In this document: positions 10,577 to 22,331 of the stretch, piece by piece
Layout of the letters: every line of letters starts with the position of its first letter
How positions within the stretch are numbered: the stretch's first letter is position 1
From: Zygnema circumcarinatum
Lineage: Eukaryota > Streptophyta > Zygnematophyceae > Zygnematales > Zygnemataceae
Direction of reading: 5' to 3'
Assembly (NCBI GenBank): GCA_037447605.1
Contig: CM074806.1
Location: 1,163,771-1,195,118, forward strand
DNA length: 31,348 nucleotides
Made by a program: the position numbers and the translations under genes
The notes under the pieces: model-generated
What the model saw: only the letters and a program-made list of their open reading frames with translations
Databases searched by the model: none
What the model was told of the DNA's origin: nothing

Positions 10577-12341
10577 ATGGCGCTCTGTGCCCTAAAGGCG
10601 GGCGTCTCTGGGGCTCGGCTGGGCACCGGATGCAGCGCCCAGCTCGCCGCTGCAGGTCGCAGCAGGGTCACCTTTTCAACTGCGTTGCTGCCTGGCAGTC
10701 GAAGATTTCTTGCTTCGACGTCCTCGCTGCCTTCACTGGAGCTGTCCAAGGGGGCAAGAAGAGAGGGGCCATGGAGCATCAGAGCAAGCAGCGATGCTGC
10801 GGCAGCGGTGAGGGAGACGAGGGAGAAGGTGGGGCCGCTTCAGTCGTTACTCAATGCAATAGCTCATATTTGGAAGCAGATTGTGCAGCCGTTAGGGAAC
10901 TTTGGGTTCGGGAAGCGCAGCATATGGGAGGGTGGAGTGGGCCTGTTCTTGGTCACAGGGGTATTTATGCTAGCCCTGCTTTTAGGTTGGATAAGAGGGC
11001 TGCAGCTGCAAGGGAGAACTGAAAAGTATCGAGCCACAGTAGAGTTTGCGCAGGCCTGCGGAATAACAGTAGGCACGCCTGTTCGCATCCGAGGTGTAAG
11101 TGTTGGGACGGTCGTAGGGGTGCAGCCATCTCTGGCGAAGATTAATGTGGAGGTAGAGGTAGGAGATGCAACTGTTGTAATTCCACGCAATGCACTGGTG
11201 GAGGTAAACCAGTCAGGGCTAATTAGTGAGACGCTCATTGATATTACCCCGCAGCCGCCTTTGCCGAAGCCGACAGTTGGTCCACTGAGCCCTCACTGTG
11301 CAGAAGAGGGACTTATAGTATGCGATCGGGGGCACATTGTAGGCCAGCAAGGTGTGAGCTTGGATGAGCTTGTGGGTATCTGCACCAAGCTAGCCCGGCA
11401 GATGGACAAGGGCGGTATGGAAAATGTGTTTGATGCTATGAACAGAGTGAGCAGCGCAGTTGAGGACGCACGACCTCTGTTGGATAAGGTAAGGGAAAGA
11501 ATTACCTGTGCATAGCTTATTCGTTTTGAAATTATTATTTACTTCAACTATTTTGATTCGGACCTGCTGATTATCCGAGGTTATTCTGCAAATGTAAAGC
11601 TGCTAATTTGGAACTGTCAAGTTTATCATAAACTTTCGTACACTCCTGTTTTGATCTTTAAATTACAACCGAGTTAGTCTTGTTCATACTGGTCAAGTTC
11701 GTAGTGCATGGCATACCCAGCTCTGACAATATCCGAGGTTTCTTTGCTGGGGTGGGCATGAATATACAGGTAACGCAAATGAGTTCCGACTTGCAGCCGC
11801 TAATGAAAGATCTTCGTGATGGCGAGCTCCTTAGGAATCTTGAGAGTCTTACAAAAGTTGCCACAGAGACGGCCAATGACTTGAGGTGAGAAGGAAAGGA
11901 GAGGAGGGAAAAGGCTGCTGTGCATGTTGATAGTGCTGCAAAAGCTGTACTTCTTCGTTTTCAAGGTATTAACTGGAGCCGGGGGATGGTGATATGAAAG
12001 GGCAGATCTCTGAACAGTTCTGTGCTGAGCGGTGAGAATACAAAGTTACTGCGACAATCTGTGGCCACATTGAGCCGCACTTTGGAGCATATTGAGGTAT
12101 GCAGTTGAGGAAGAGGAGTGGGTAACAGTGAGATTTAAAAAAGCCAGGAGGTATGGCAATTTGATGAACAGAACACTCTCCTCATACTGAATTCCCAAAC
12201 AATGGCAGTCTACTAATGCTGTGTCATTCGTTGCGCATGCAGAGTATCAGTTCTGATGTGAGAGGACTGACTGGTGATTCCAGCACGCAACACAACCTCC
12301 GGCAATTGATTGAGTCTCTCAGCCGTCTCGTCAATGACTAA
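10577..12341 (+). CDS. TGD2: TGD2-like MCE-domain subunit of the plastid envelope lipid importer
   Basis: TGD2 is the MlaD-type substrate-binding subunit of the TGD1-2-3 ABC transporter, which moves phosphatidate-derived lipid from the outer to the inner plastid envelope. Exons: 10577-11488, 11770-11885, 12006-12096, 12243-12341. All are GT-AG and phase-consistent, giving 405 residues (Arabidopsis about 381). Residues 1 to ~70 look like a transit peptide. The family block FGFGKRSIWEGGVGLF leads into one membrane segment at about 118-140. The MCE domain then starts near 150 (GTPVRIRGVSVGTVVGVQPS, IPRNALVEVNQSGL) and a helical C-terminus follows (VGPLSPHC, GVSLDELVGI, then LLRQSVATLSRTLEHI and LIESLSRLVND). 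An in-frame Met at 10487 would add 30 residues; 10577 is preferred because it starts the transit-like sequence after a purine-rich leader. Acceptor 12006 is chosen over 12016 because it restores LNSSVLSGENT, which fits the family. Confidence 0.94.
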
Positions 12342-13394
12342 TTTTTGAATTCTGAACCTAGGTCCTGCGTGACTTGCTTCTGGAATTGGATGACTCTGGA
12401 ACACCGCCCCATAAAACACCCATGGCTGCAGTCAGAGTTGGGGATGGAGAGATGAAGGACAGACGCGGGAACTATTCTTGAAGCGTGTGCGGAAAGCTCT
12501 TCTTTCCAGCCAAGGTGTGGCAATACAATTTTGCAAGCTGTGACAGATGAAACTCTGGGGCCGATATTCGGTTCAAACGAAGTAAATAGTAGCAAATCAG
12601 CTGCTGAATGCATCTTCCACACCTTAGAGCCCTCCACGGACCCCTTGCGGCGTCCATCGTTTACTCATCTTTTGGAGGCGAGGGGCTGACAGAAGCTTTC
12701 GGAGCTCTTGGGGGTGTTCGGTACAGTCTCTGCTTGCTGCTAAAAGCGCAGGTCTTTCCATTCTTTTATTTTGACCAAGGTCCTAGAAGGCATGTAACTT
12801 CGCATCGATGAATACCTTATTGTAGCCAGTCAGATGGAGGTAGCAGGTAGGGATTACTAAATGGCTCCCGCTTTGGCCACAAATTTCTCAACCAAGTCTC
12901 TCAACGGAGTGTTTTCTTATGCTGTGTTGTTTTGTATCGTGGGATTCTGGTGCTACGAAAGAAAGATCAACTTAAAAAATAGGAGGATCAGGAAACAATG
13001 TAATTCTCGTGACACCCATCATAAAGGGCATCATCAAAAGGCAATAACAGCAGATGAAGACAGGGGGATGGTGCATATATTCAATTGATTCAAGGACAGC
13101 TCCGTCGCCGTTTCAAACAAGGAACCTTCCGGTCTAACCGCGCGTCCATTTGAACAAGAACTTTGAACTTTGCAGCATGCCGCTGTACCCTACATGGGAA
13201 GTCGGCCAGCGGAAGGCATGACCTCTACCCATCCATCCATCCATCCACAAGAGGAGGTCAGAAAATATGCGACCATGGGACAAAGAATTCGCGAAGGCGC
13301 TATGTGCCCATTTGCCCATTTGCCCATGTGCCATGTGCCACGTGTCATCTGCAGCAGCAGATGACCGGCAGAGGAATGATGGCAGAGGGTTGGC
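12342..13394. other. Convergent spacer between TGD2 and PP5
   Basis: This stretch holds the 3' ends of both genes. A 77-codon frame without stops and without Met (12456-12686, plus) and a 75-codon frame with one hydrophobic segment (12861-13088, plus) are visible, but neither has recognisable motifs. Simple repeats occur at 13228-13247 (CATC units) and 13301-13343 (TGCCCATT and related 8-mers), probably within the PP5 3' UTR. Confidence 0.5.
13301..13343. repeat. Short tandem repeat of TGCCCATT-like units
   Basis: About five degenerate 7-8 bp units (TGCCCATT, TGCCCATG, TGCCATG, TGCCACG). They lie about 50 bases beyond the PP5 stop on its 3' side. Confidence 0.75.
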
Positions 13395-16300
13395 TCATTG
13401 GAGAAGGCTGAACAGGTTGGCGTAGGCCATAGGTCGCACACTCGGATGCGGCTGCAAATGGGTCACCAATGACAGCTGTCAGACCTTGAAAGTTACGACT
13501 TCTTCTTGTTGATCTTGCCAAAGTTCTTCGAAGCTAAAGAGTTGACAAAAAAAAGGCCGCTTGTGATATCGCTCAAGCACAAGCCCCCATAGACTTATCA
13601 ACCTCTATATTTAAATCTCAACGTACAGTCCTTGCTAGACTCTGTTTTTATCGCAGCAGAGCAGACCAGACTCCTTAGGAAAAATAGCTCACCACGGCTG
13701 TAAATTTGGTGAAGCGGGGCCGCATGTCGGGAGCTTCAAGTTTCAAAAAGGCAGCCTTGTTGCCCATCTGCGATGGATGTCCCTCCACCACAGCACATGA
13801 TTCGTCACAGAAATAAAAAATTCCAGAAACCACCATCATCCTGATGCAGTTTTCCCATCTCCCTCTTTCAAGAGCTTACCTGATCGCAGTAGTTGGGTGC
13901 AGAGAATACAGTGATAAGCTGGCCATTATGTTCTTCGTCATAGCCCTCATCCTTGACCTCATGCGATCTCACCACCAGCTCTGCTCACAGCCCATTCCAG
14001 CACAACCTCATAGCCATCAGTAACAAAGAGAAAATTGAAAATAACAATCTCCTTATTAATGTTCTCTGCACTACAAGACTGGGCCGTTGCTCCTACTCAC
14101 CAAGTCCATTATCTTTTAGAAACCGTGACGTGACATCTGGTCCAAATGCCACTCCTACTCCACGTTTGCTCGGAGCTCTGCCCAAAGCAGGCTGGGGATC
14201 ACTCCAAAGCAGCTCACACATAAGCCCTGTAAAGGCACACTCTTCAAGCTCATCAGAATACACTATAGCCAATTCTAACGTGACTCGCGAATAAGGGCAA
14301 CTTGGTCTGCCTCCATGTAAATACTACACGACGTCAGAGACCATTTCATTCTTCTTTTTTCATTCGCCTTTCTTTCGTTTTTCATTCTTCACTTCTTTCT
14401 TTTGCAGCTCTCAATCTGCTTTTCCAAAGCCCACTGCTGACGAATTTGGATCGGCTTCCCACGACAACTAACGACGACCAGCTGGTCATCAGAGAAATAG
14501 AGAACAGAAAACGATAGAGAAGGGAGAGCGAAGGAGGAGAGGGGGGGTGTCTGGGAGGAGAGAAAATAGAAGGTGAATGCAGAAAACGGAGTCAAGCTTG
14601 TCCAAATCACCTTCATCAGGAGGTTCTCGAAACCTATTAATAGCTGCAATGTCACTGAGGGTGACACCGTCACGGCTGAAGAGGCCACCATGGACTGTGA
14701 AAACGCGACCATTTAAGACGTGCGCAAGTGGAAGGCAGCAGAACACGTCTGCAAAAAGTTCTACCATGGTTTCGTTGAATGTGTGACAAGTCAAGGCGTA
14801 CCGGCGGTGGAGGTAAAGCAAAATGTCTTCTTGAAAGAAGCATTAAGCAGGTAAGCAAACAAGTAAGCAAGCCATTGAATCGAAGCGCTGAAAGGATATT
14901 TGCTCTTCACTTCGCCATCGAAGCCGTATATCTTATTCATGCTTCTGCTCTCATGATTCCCTCGTGACAAATAGAGCCCTGCAGCATCCAGATCTCATTA
15001 AGAAGTGTCAAGAGAAATCCACTTACTCACCTTCAACAGACAAACCTGGAGAGATAAGCTGCGAAGAGAAAACAGCAACCTTACTGCTGGCGATTACCAA
15101 GTCTGCCTACCTGAAGGATAGAGACACTTGAGTGCGAAGAGGGTGAAGATACACTCCACAGAGAATGAACCCCGATCCACAAAATCTCCATTGAACAAGT
15201 ACGGGTTATCTTCTGATGGTAGGCCATTAAGCTCAAAAATGTTAAGCAGGTCATAAAATTGCCCGTGGATATCACCGCATATTGTAAAATGTGTGCCATC
15301 GGGAACAGAAATTTCCACCAGACTAGGCATGGCTTTAAGCAGATCCCGGACCTGCAAAAGGATCTGGAAAGCATACCTGCACCACTCAAACCGATTTGCC
15401 CACATGGCAGGTCAGACAAATTTTGACCCTGGTACAGCGCATGTACTTGAATAGTGAAGGACCAATATGAAAGAACGAATGAAGCTGTCGCGGAAGGAAG
15501 GGGAAGCTACGCACCGCTTATGGATGCTTTTTTGGCTTTTAAATTCATCCATCATTTTTTTTACAAACTCGAGGGTTATTCTATCACCCTCTATCCTTGG
15601 GCCGGTGTAAGCTGCCTCCACCTCTGTACCACCCACCCATTGCATCCATTAAAACGAAGCTGCAAAGGTTTTTTCTACAACACACAACAGAGCTTCCACT
15701 GCATACCTTCACGCTATAGATCTGAACCATAATTTCACAGCGATAACTTTCATAGACACTTCCAGGAGTGAAGATAGAAACCGATAAACGGCAAGGTCTT
15801 ATTGCCCAACGAGTAAACTGACCTATTTCTGTATAGTCAATAGCGAGCTCCGGCCCTCCTCCTAGGCCATCCACATCTGGATGAGCAATAGCATCTCTAA
15901 ATTTCTGGTCTTTCACTGCCTTCTCACACTCCTTCACCCTTCTCCGAGCATCCGCATCACGCGGAGCAGCTTTGGAAGCCTGGAGGGTTAGGAGCACACC
16001 CACTCACGAGGTTAAGTACAGCACTTCGTCGGCAAGCTGCAAGTCTACAATAGAAGGGCGGGCTTGAAATCATGGTATTTGCAGTAGTAGATCACAGTTT
16101 AAAAAAAGGGGGGGTTGTGGAGGAAACACAACCGCAGAGATCTTGTTGAACAACAACCAATCAGAATCCTTAGAATGAGGATCAATTCTCTCGCCCTAAA
16201 TTCCATAGCCAACGATTAACGAGCCACACTGATATTCTTGCAGGGTTGTATGACCTAAGTTTCACCTGCTTAAAATCTGTCAACGCCTCCTTCACCTTCC

Positions 16301-17932
16301 CCATGGCCAGATGGGCCGTGCCACGCCTGTAGTAGCCCTGCAAGCCTCCCTTCCATCACTGACCATGGCGCACGAAATGCACATCACCATGCCAATACAT
16401 AACCTGTCCTTTGGGCATAGCTCTCAGTCAATTTCCTCTCCCACAGCCACTCTCGTCTTGGGAATGTACAATGCAATGTCTACATCGTCTTTCCTTCACA
16501 TTGCCCACTAGAAGCCATAACCGCCACAGGAGTATGCTCACCAACTACCCTTTCAATTCCAAAACCTACGCCATTCTGAACAGCCCTCCTACGGTCCAAT
16601 CGTTGCACATTAAGCAGGGGAAGGAAAGCTGCCATACATACCTTGATATACTGGGGATCCAACTCGATGGCTTTAGTAGCATCTGCGACTGCCATGGCAT
16701 ACTCTTCAAGCTTGGTGTGAGCAAAAGCTCGATTAGCCCACAATATGGCATGACTAGGATTGGTCTCTATGGCTTGGGTGTATAACTCGACAGCTCGTGC
16801 AAAATGGTGTTCTGCAGGTAGCTCCAAGGCAACAAAAGTTATGGTTCGTTAGATCACAATTCAAAAAAAACACGCAGCTTGGCCTCTTGCAACATGAAAC
16901 CAAGTTAGTTTAATTTCATTGGTCAATCTGACTGTTTCTGCCTGATATCTCGTATAGCCACGGCTTCAACGAATTATAGTGACAAGCTCAATAAAGTTCG
17001 AGGGTCTAAAAGCCCATTTCACAGTCTTTCATTTATGATAGAGATCGCTATTCTCCTATATGATGAAAGAAGCTAAGTTAATTTATAAAGAAGTCTTCTG
17101 TATCTCGATACTTCGAAATCTATTAGAACAGTCACTTAGAAAAACATCTCTTACGAACTGAAAAATGCAAAGCTGCCAGCGAAGGGATACCACGATCTGG
17201 CGTTAGACATGAGAAGGCTGGATCAACTAAAATAGAAGTACGTTCCCAATGCCATTAACTTTGAACTTTAAAACGAAAACAGGCTCAGCTCCTCCGCTGA
17301 GAAGCATTAACTCGAATTCTATACTTATTGATGCGGATACCCATCAAAAAACATGTGCCGTTTCTACAAATTTAACGAGAGTAGCTCTTCCGCTGGAGTT
17401 CATGTGCTGTAATTAACGATTAGAAATGCCCACAAAATTAAAGTCGGTCGCAAATATCTCTACATGGCACGCTTGGTATTGTTGCAACTCAGAAAGACCA
17501 ACAACATTCGGTCTGAGCTTCACAACGCATGAAAAAATTTACGAACCTTGTACACATTTCGAAACTCAAATTTAGACTAAAATAGAGCACCCTGGATTTC
17601 ACGCCCCCAATTCCAAATAAAAATACTGACAAGCACCTCTACCCTGCAGAAATGCCTCCTCCACCCATCATCTCCTCCTGGAAGACACAAAAGTGTTTAC
17701 AAAAGTCCTCCACTTCTCATCCCAAACACATTGAAAGTTACAGGGCCCTGCCTTGAAATGCCTGATTCGCTTGCTTTTTCAGCCCCTCCGCAAGCTCCAC
17801 ATCCTCTCTCGAGGGAGACGTCGCCATCTCTTCCGCTCCTCCATCCATAGCTCCTATCTCTACCGCAGCGTTAGCCCCTCCAGCTTCAACTTCAAGCGAT
17901 GAAGCCTCCACATGCCCATTCATCGCTAGCAT
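13395..17932 (-). CDS. PP5: Serine/threonine protein phosphatase 5 with N-terminal TPR domain
   Basis: PP5 is a PPP-family phosphatase recruited to Hsp90 by its TPR domain. Exons (minus): 17932-17752, 16811-16642, 16337-16266, 15979-15823, 15623-15515, 15376-15111, 14978-14900, 14780-14611, 14226-14101, 13980-13880, 13767-13693, 13451-13395. They give 520 residues; the family is usually 480-500, and the excess is an acidic N-terminal extension. Three TPRs span about 50-155, with clamp residues visible ([25 protein letters not shown]). The metal and catalytic motifs are GDIHG (Asp265, His267), GDFVDRG (Asp294) and RGNHES (Asn326, His327), followed by [11 protein letters not shown] and SAPNYCDQ. 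The C-terminus has [13 protein letters not shown]. All motifs are intact. Two introns are non-canonical: intron 1 is GC-AG and intron 7 is AT-AC. The rest are GT-AG. Earlier in-frame starts are not excluded. Confidence 0.95.
14781..14899 (-). other. AT-AC U12-type intron of PP5 (intron 7)
   Basis: On the minus strand the intron starts ATATCCTTTC, the exact minor-spliceosome 5' site. It ends with CCTTGAC, 10 bases from the 3' end to the branch A, then TTGTCACAC with a terminal AC. No GT donor is available in the exon. Joining here restores [12 protein letters not shown] in phase, exactly at the family length. Size is 119 bases. Confidence 0.92.
16812..17751 (-). other. GC-AG intron of PP5 (intron 1)
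   Basis: The donor reads CAAG|GCAGGG and the acceptor CTACCTGCAG|AACACC. Only this GC donor yields a perfect 34-residue TPR across the junction ([18 protein letters not shown]), with Ala8, Ala20, Ala27 and Pro32 in register. No GT donor near it keeps the frame. The 940-base intron has no coding content that I can see. Confidence 0.82.
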
Positions 17933-18428
17933 CGCATACGCTTCATGCGCGCATAGCCGCCCTGCAGCGCCCCCTTCACCCTAAAATCTCAGCCTTTGCA
18001 AGAGCAGAGCTTGCCTGTCGCCTCCTCTCGGCTATGGCGGCTGCAGAACTGGTGCTTGCCGCTTCCATGCTCGAAATCCATTTCCTGTTCTACGGCGACA
18101 TTTAAAACCGTTACGAATTCTGCAGTGCATAGAACGCTACAACATTGAGCATGAGAGTTGTTGTGAGCCCATGTTGCGCACTAGGGACGGCGGTTCGTGT
18201 CGCTAGTTTTTTAGGGTTACCGAATTGAAAGGGGCGGGGGGGCCTGGTCGGGCGGAAGGGCCTCTGCCGTCGTTGGGCCTGTCTGGAGAAGAGCTGAGCA
18301 TCCATGGAGGGTGGCGGCCTTCCGCCCTTCTGCTGGAGCCCGCTGCTGCCACTGTGCGAGGTACTCCTCGACGCTTCTGATTGTTAGGGAAATGGAAGCG
18401 AATACGAAGTGAAGTCCTGCAGCTCAAT
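17933..18428. promoter_or_regulatory. Bidirectional promoter region of PP5 and KMS1
   Basis: Only 496 bases separate the two divergent start codons, so both promoters and 5' leaders must lie here. The left half is CpG-containing and the right part carries GGGCGGGGG-type runs. I see no clear TATA box for either side. Confidence 0.6.
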
Positions 18429-21378
18429 ATGGAAAGAAGTGTCAAAGTGAGAGCCGGGGATGCCGCACTTGTCGCCAAAAAGGGCGAGGATGAGCTGGAG
18501 ATCGAAGGTAGGGTTGGGGTATACATTTGGAAAGGAATGTTATGAGTGAGAAACTGGTTGAAGGTGGATGATGGTGGTAAATGCAAAACTACATGTGGAT
18601 GCTGGAGATTTTGAGATGGGGGTGGGTGATGTTTCTTACAACAGGCCAGCTGGAGTGCGCCTGTCGTGCTTGTTCTATCCTTGCATGATTAGTATGCCAG
18701 GCGCTGCTTCACACGAGCCGCCTTGCTGCTGCACCCTTTTTAGGCTCTGAAAAAGCGTTCCCATTTTCCATTCTTGAATTCTGGCTGATACCAAATGCCG
18801 TACTGCCGTAAACACTTGCAGACCTTCGGGCGAAGCAGCAAAAAGAAAGGGAGGCTCTGTCCTTGTTTAGAAGACCTTTGGGAACGGCAAAGTATTGCAG
18901 CTTAGCTCTGGCAGAGCAGCTGGCACGAGCAGCTTCCTTTCTCCTCAAGAGCAGAGTCTTGTTTGGACTGTTGCTTAGTATTCTGTTAACTCTGCTGGCG
19001 ATCGTGGCGGCCGATGGCCCCGATCGAGTGGTAAGGATCAGGACTCCTCTGGCTGCGCTCAAGGACAGTGTCGCTCGAGAGGGTTGCACTTGCAAGTCAA
19101 CGTTAGCTTCTCTATTTATGCTTTCTCACCCAGCTTGAAGGCCAGCTTTTGCCTCGCATGTATCGGAGGTATGGCTTGTTGATGTTGGAAGCCTTCTCAA
19201 TCGAGTTCGTGTGGGCCTGCAGTACATGCGCACTATCTGGGCATACGTACGATTTCTAACGTGGTGGTTATGTCTCGGCATTGCGTCTTCCATCGGCCTA
19301 GGTGACCTTTCCCCATTTTTTTCCTGATATGTGTTTTTTATTAGCAGACACGCGCTGTAACGGCTTGGGCGTTTGCTTTCCTCTTTGATGCTTTTACTCT
19401 CTTGGTGGCTTACGATTCTGGTAGGGGACATTGAATCCACCCCTCTGATAAGCACGATTTTATTTTTCACTCACTTTTTTATTGACCTTCGCTTTCAGGG
19501 TCTGGATTGCACACTTTTGTCCTATACCTTGGGCCGCATATTGCCCGTTACACCTTGAAGGCTACAGCTTGTGGTCGTGTGGACTTTAAAGCAGCCCCCT
19601 ATGATACTGCGCAATGGCTCCAGGAAGCTTCATGGAGCAGGAAGGATTGTTCAAAGTTTGGACCACCTGTGTTCCAACATATTCCCTCTGAACATGGTGG
19701 TTATTACAGTGTTCCTCTGCTTCATCTAATGGCAGCTGTTCAGCTTGAAGCTTTCTTATGGGGACTTGGGACTGCCATTGGAGAGCTGCCACCTTATTTT
19801 GTCTCGCGAGCAGGTAACCTTCTCTAGAGGTTTTCCCTGCTTTCAAGGGACCATTCTTTGTTTATTTGTTTGTTTTGTTTGTTTGTATTTGCTATACTGG
19901 CGTCGCCAATCAAGATCACCTTCTTCAACCCATCGGATGACTTAAAAACCACAACACCGCAAATCAAAGTTCTGAATACAACAACAAGGTTTCTGACGGA
20001 GAATATGGCCATAAAGTGACAATGCTGGAGATTTCTCGGCAAACTAGAAAGCACTGACTGGAACTCCTATCCTTGACCTACTATTTAGTATTTGGGGTTT
20101 TTGCAGCTCGGCTATCTGGGGAGAAGGTGAAGGAGTTGGAGGAATTAGAACGGGAAGCTCCTGCGGAAAGCCACCCCATTTTCCAGCGTCTCAAGCTTTG
20201 GATGTTCTCCCATGCGCAGTCATTTGGTTTCTTCACCATACTTGCATTTGCCTCGGTGGGTGCTAAGGTTTCGAGATAGATATTTGAGGGAAAGGAACCC
20301 ACTGCTAAAGTTGGAAATCCCATTCCCTGTGTGGTATGTAAGGGAGGTTTTTTGTATGCTGGAACTCCTTATTTATGACTGCCTTCAATCTGTAAAAGTG
20401 AAGTAGGCACACTACCTGCTTTCTGAGTCTATCTTTGTCTTTCCCCTCCAGGTGCCCAATCCGCTTTTTGATCTTGCGGGAATCACATGTGGCCATTTCC
20501 TGGTGCCCTTTTGGAAGTTTTTCTTAGCAACAGCAATCGGCAAATCGCTTGTCAAGACTTCTTTGCAGGTGAGAAGATGGTGGCGTTGTGGAATAGTTTC
20601 TGCAGAGGTTGTGAAGTCAATTTGGTAATGCTAAATCATCAGTGTACTTTCAGCGGTTGTAGTAGGGGTAATTTAACAATATCATGTTGGAAGGAACTCA
20701 ATTTTCTTATGAATCGCCCTGTTTACTTACTGAACGAGTGCATTCTGTCCAAACGTGACTGAGAGGAAAATTACAGTATGCTAGAGCACGTGTAACGTCA
20801 CATAAACGCTTTGCCTGTGCAGACAATATTCATAGTCACGGTATTCAATGCTCACGCGGTGGAGATATTGGAGACAGCTCTTGAACGCATGTTGGGGCAG
20901 ATTCCAGTGCTGAAGGATCAATTGCCAGCTATCTTGACTGCTTTGGATGATGTGCGCAACAGGTTTTCGGGGGGCGAACAAAAGGTGCGATCATAGTATT
21001 TTTTATGAGAAGGAATCTGCGAAATATTTTATTTGATGATGTAACCACAATTCGATATCTTTCAAGATGTCCATTAATTTAATTGGGCTTTGGCGTGGGT
21101 CATTTGCTGCCCTGTACCCTAAGTGGAAGGTTGTACTGTCTGCTTTTTTCATAATCAGAAAGCTCATGGCTCCTACTGTTTTTGGCGTGGGGGTGCAGGG
21201 TTCGGCACTGCAGTTCAACCTTTCCCTCGTTTGGAGCACATTTGTGCTGCTTATGTTGACCATTTTTGTTGCATCCATTGTGTCTTCGACAGCTCGGGGC
21301 TATCTGATAGAACGACAGCGGACAGAGCTGAAGTCACTCCAAGACAAGTTGAGACGAAAAAAAAGTTCGAGTAACTGA
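18429..21378 (+). CDS. KMS1: KMS1/VMP1-type ER membrane protein (VTT domain)
   Basis: Family members (animal VMP1, plant KMS1/KMS2) are multi-pass ER proteins needed for secretory-membrane integrity and autophagosome formation; the VTT domain is linked to lipid scrambling. Exons: 18429-18507, 18822-19030, 19223-19301, 19499-19813, 20107-20255, 20452-20568, 20823-20984, 21067-21378. They are all GT-AG and in phase, giving 473 residues (Arabidopsis KMS1 about 416). Visible family blocks are [87 protein letters not shown] and [10 protein letters not shown], and the C-terminus has [10 protein letters not shown] followed by a charged [11 protein letters not shown] tail. The N-terminal exon is found by phase and by the coiled [13 protein letters not shown] that follows. 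A 69-base in-frame piece of the last exon (21130-21198) could be an intron. Confidence 0.93.
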
Positions 21379-22331
21379 TGATGCCTTTGTGAGGGGCTGT
21401 GTGCGCTCTCGGCCCCTCCGTGCTTTCTCCTTTCATTCACAATCCATTGCCATTCTTTGGTTCGTTCGAGTAGGGACAGCGGGACAGCTGCAGGGGCAGG
21501 AGCCTATTATCGTGCCAGCGAGCCCGACGAAAGGCCTTGGAGCAATTCTTTCTCAGCAATAAGGCACGGTCCGCCTGTTGGGTTGTGAAGTGTACCACAC
21601 GAGACCTGCTCTATACGTGCCATCCTGTCAGATTCAGTCACTGGTGGCCTGAGAAGGATTTTGGGGAAGGGACCACTTCTGGTGGCATCAGATGCCATTT
21701 TCTGCCCTATGTTTATAGCACCAAGCGCTTATTGTGACAGGTGGAAGTCATATGATGTATCTAGTTCGTAGGTGTACTAATTCCTTTCATAGAACCGGTA
21801 CCGTTGTTGTTAAGGATAGACCAGCCACTTAACAGCGAGCGAGCTATTTTTTGGGAAGAGCTTGGACTCCTCCCGTACTGTGCCATGTATACACCCGGAA
21901 CTCTTCACCTGAGAATTGCAGCAGTGATTGTTTCCGTGTGTTTGCTGTCCCGTGCTGCGGGTGCCATGTGCCTGCCGCAGTTGGACAGAGGTCCAAACCC
22001 TATCGTCGCCTTGTAAGGTGTAAGGCTGCGGTTAAGAAATGGATGAGAGTGGAAGAAACACTAGAAACATATCAGTTTAAATCAACCAACCGAATTCTGC
22101 CGCTCACTGTTCTTGATCAAACAAGAAGACATCTACACATTCGTCCTTTGACTGGTGTCCCTCACTTATTAATCTTAGGAAAGAAAGAAAGTCGAGAAGA
22201 AGTGACGGTGAGGAAACCTGCGGTGGTCCAAATATGAAATAAAGAGATTATGAATAAAACGTTCTGCAGCAACAGCACTGCTGGAGTGGAATCTGACATG
22301 ACAGTGCAAAAGAAAGCGATACAAAACTAAT
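21379..22331. other. Gene-free stretch between KMS1 and tRNA-Asn
   Basis: The left end is KMS1 3' UTR. Open frames at 21507-22237 on both strands have no recognisable domain or splice support. I see no other feature. Confidence 0.55.
22323..22326 (-). terminator. Pol III terminator of tRNA-Asn
   Basis: A TTTT run on the minus strand begins five bases after the tRNA 3' end, the normal Pol III stop signal. Confidence 0.75.

Noticed and set aside
12006-12016. Alternative TGD2 acceptor ten bases downstream (after CTGAACAG)
   Set aside because: Using it would delete the LNS residues and break the frame of the following exon; the acceptor at 12005/12006 fits family and phase.
12861-13088. 75-codon frame with one hydrophobic segment
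   Set aside because: No recognisable family, no splice context and weak coding character; likely 3' flanking sequence of TGD2 and PP5.
15624-15822. Possible small extra PP5 exon encoding [11 protein letters not shown]
   Set aside because: It lies in an open frame, but joining exon 4 directly to 15623 gives [19 protein letters not shown], which matches the family without a gap. The segment is intron sequence.
21851-22237. 128-codon plus-strand frame downstream of KMS1
   Set aside because: No domain, no splice signals consistent with a gene and overlapping open frames in other phases; treated as intergenic.
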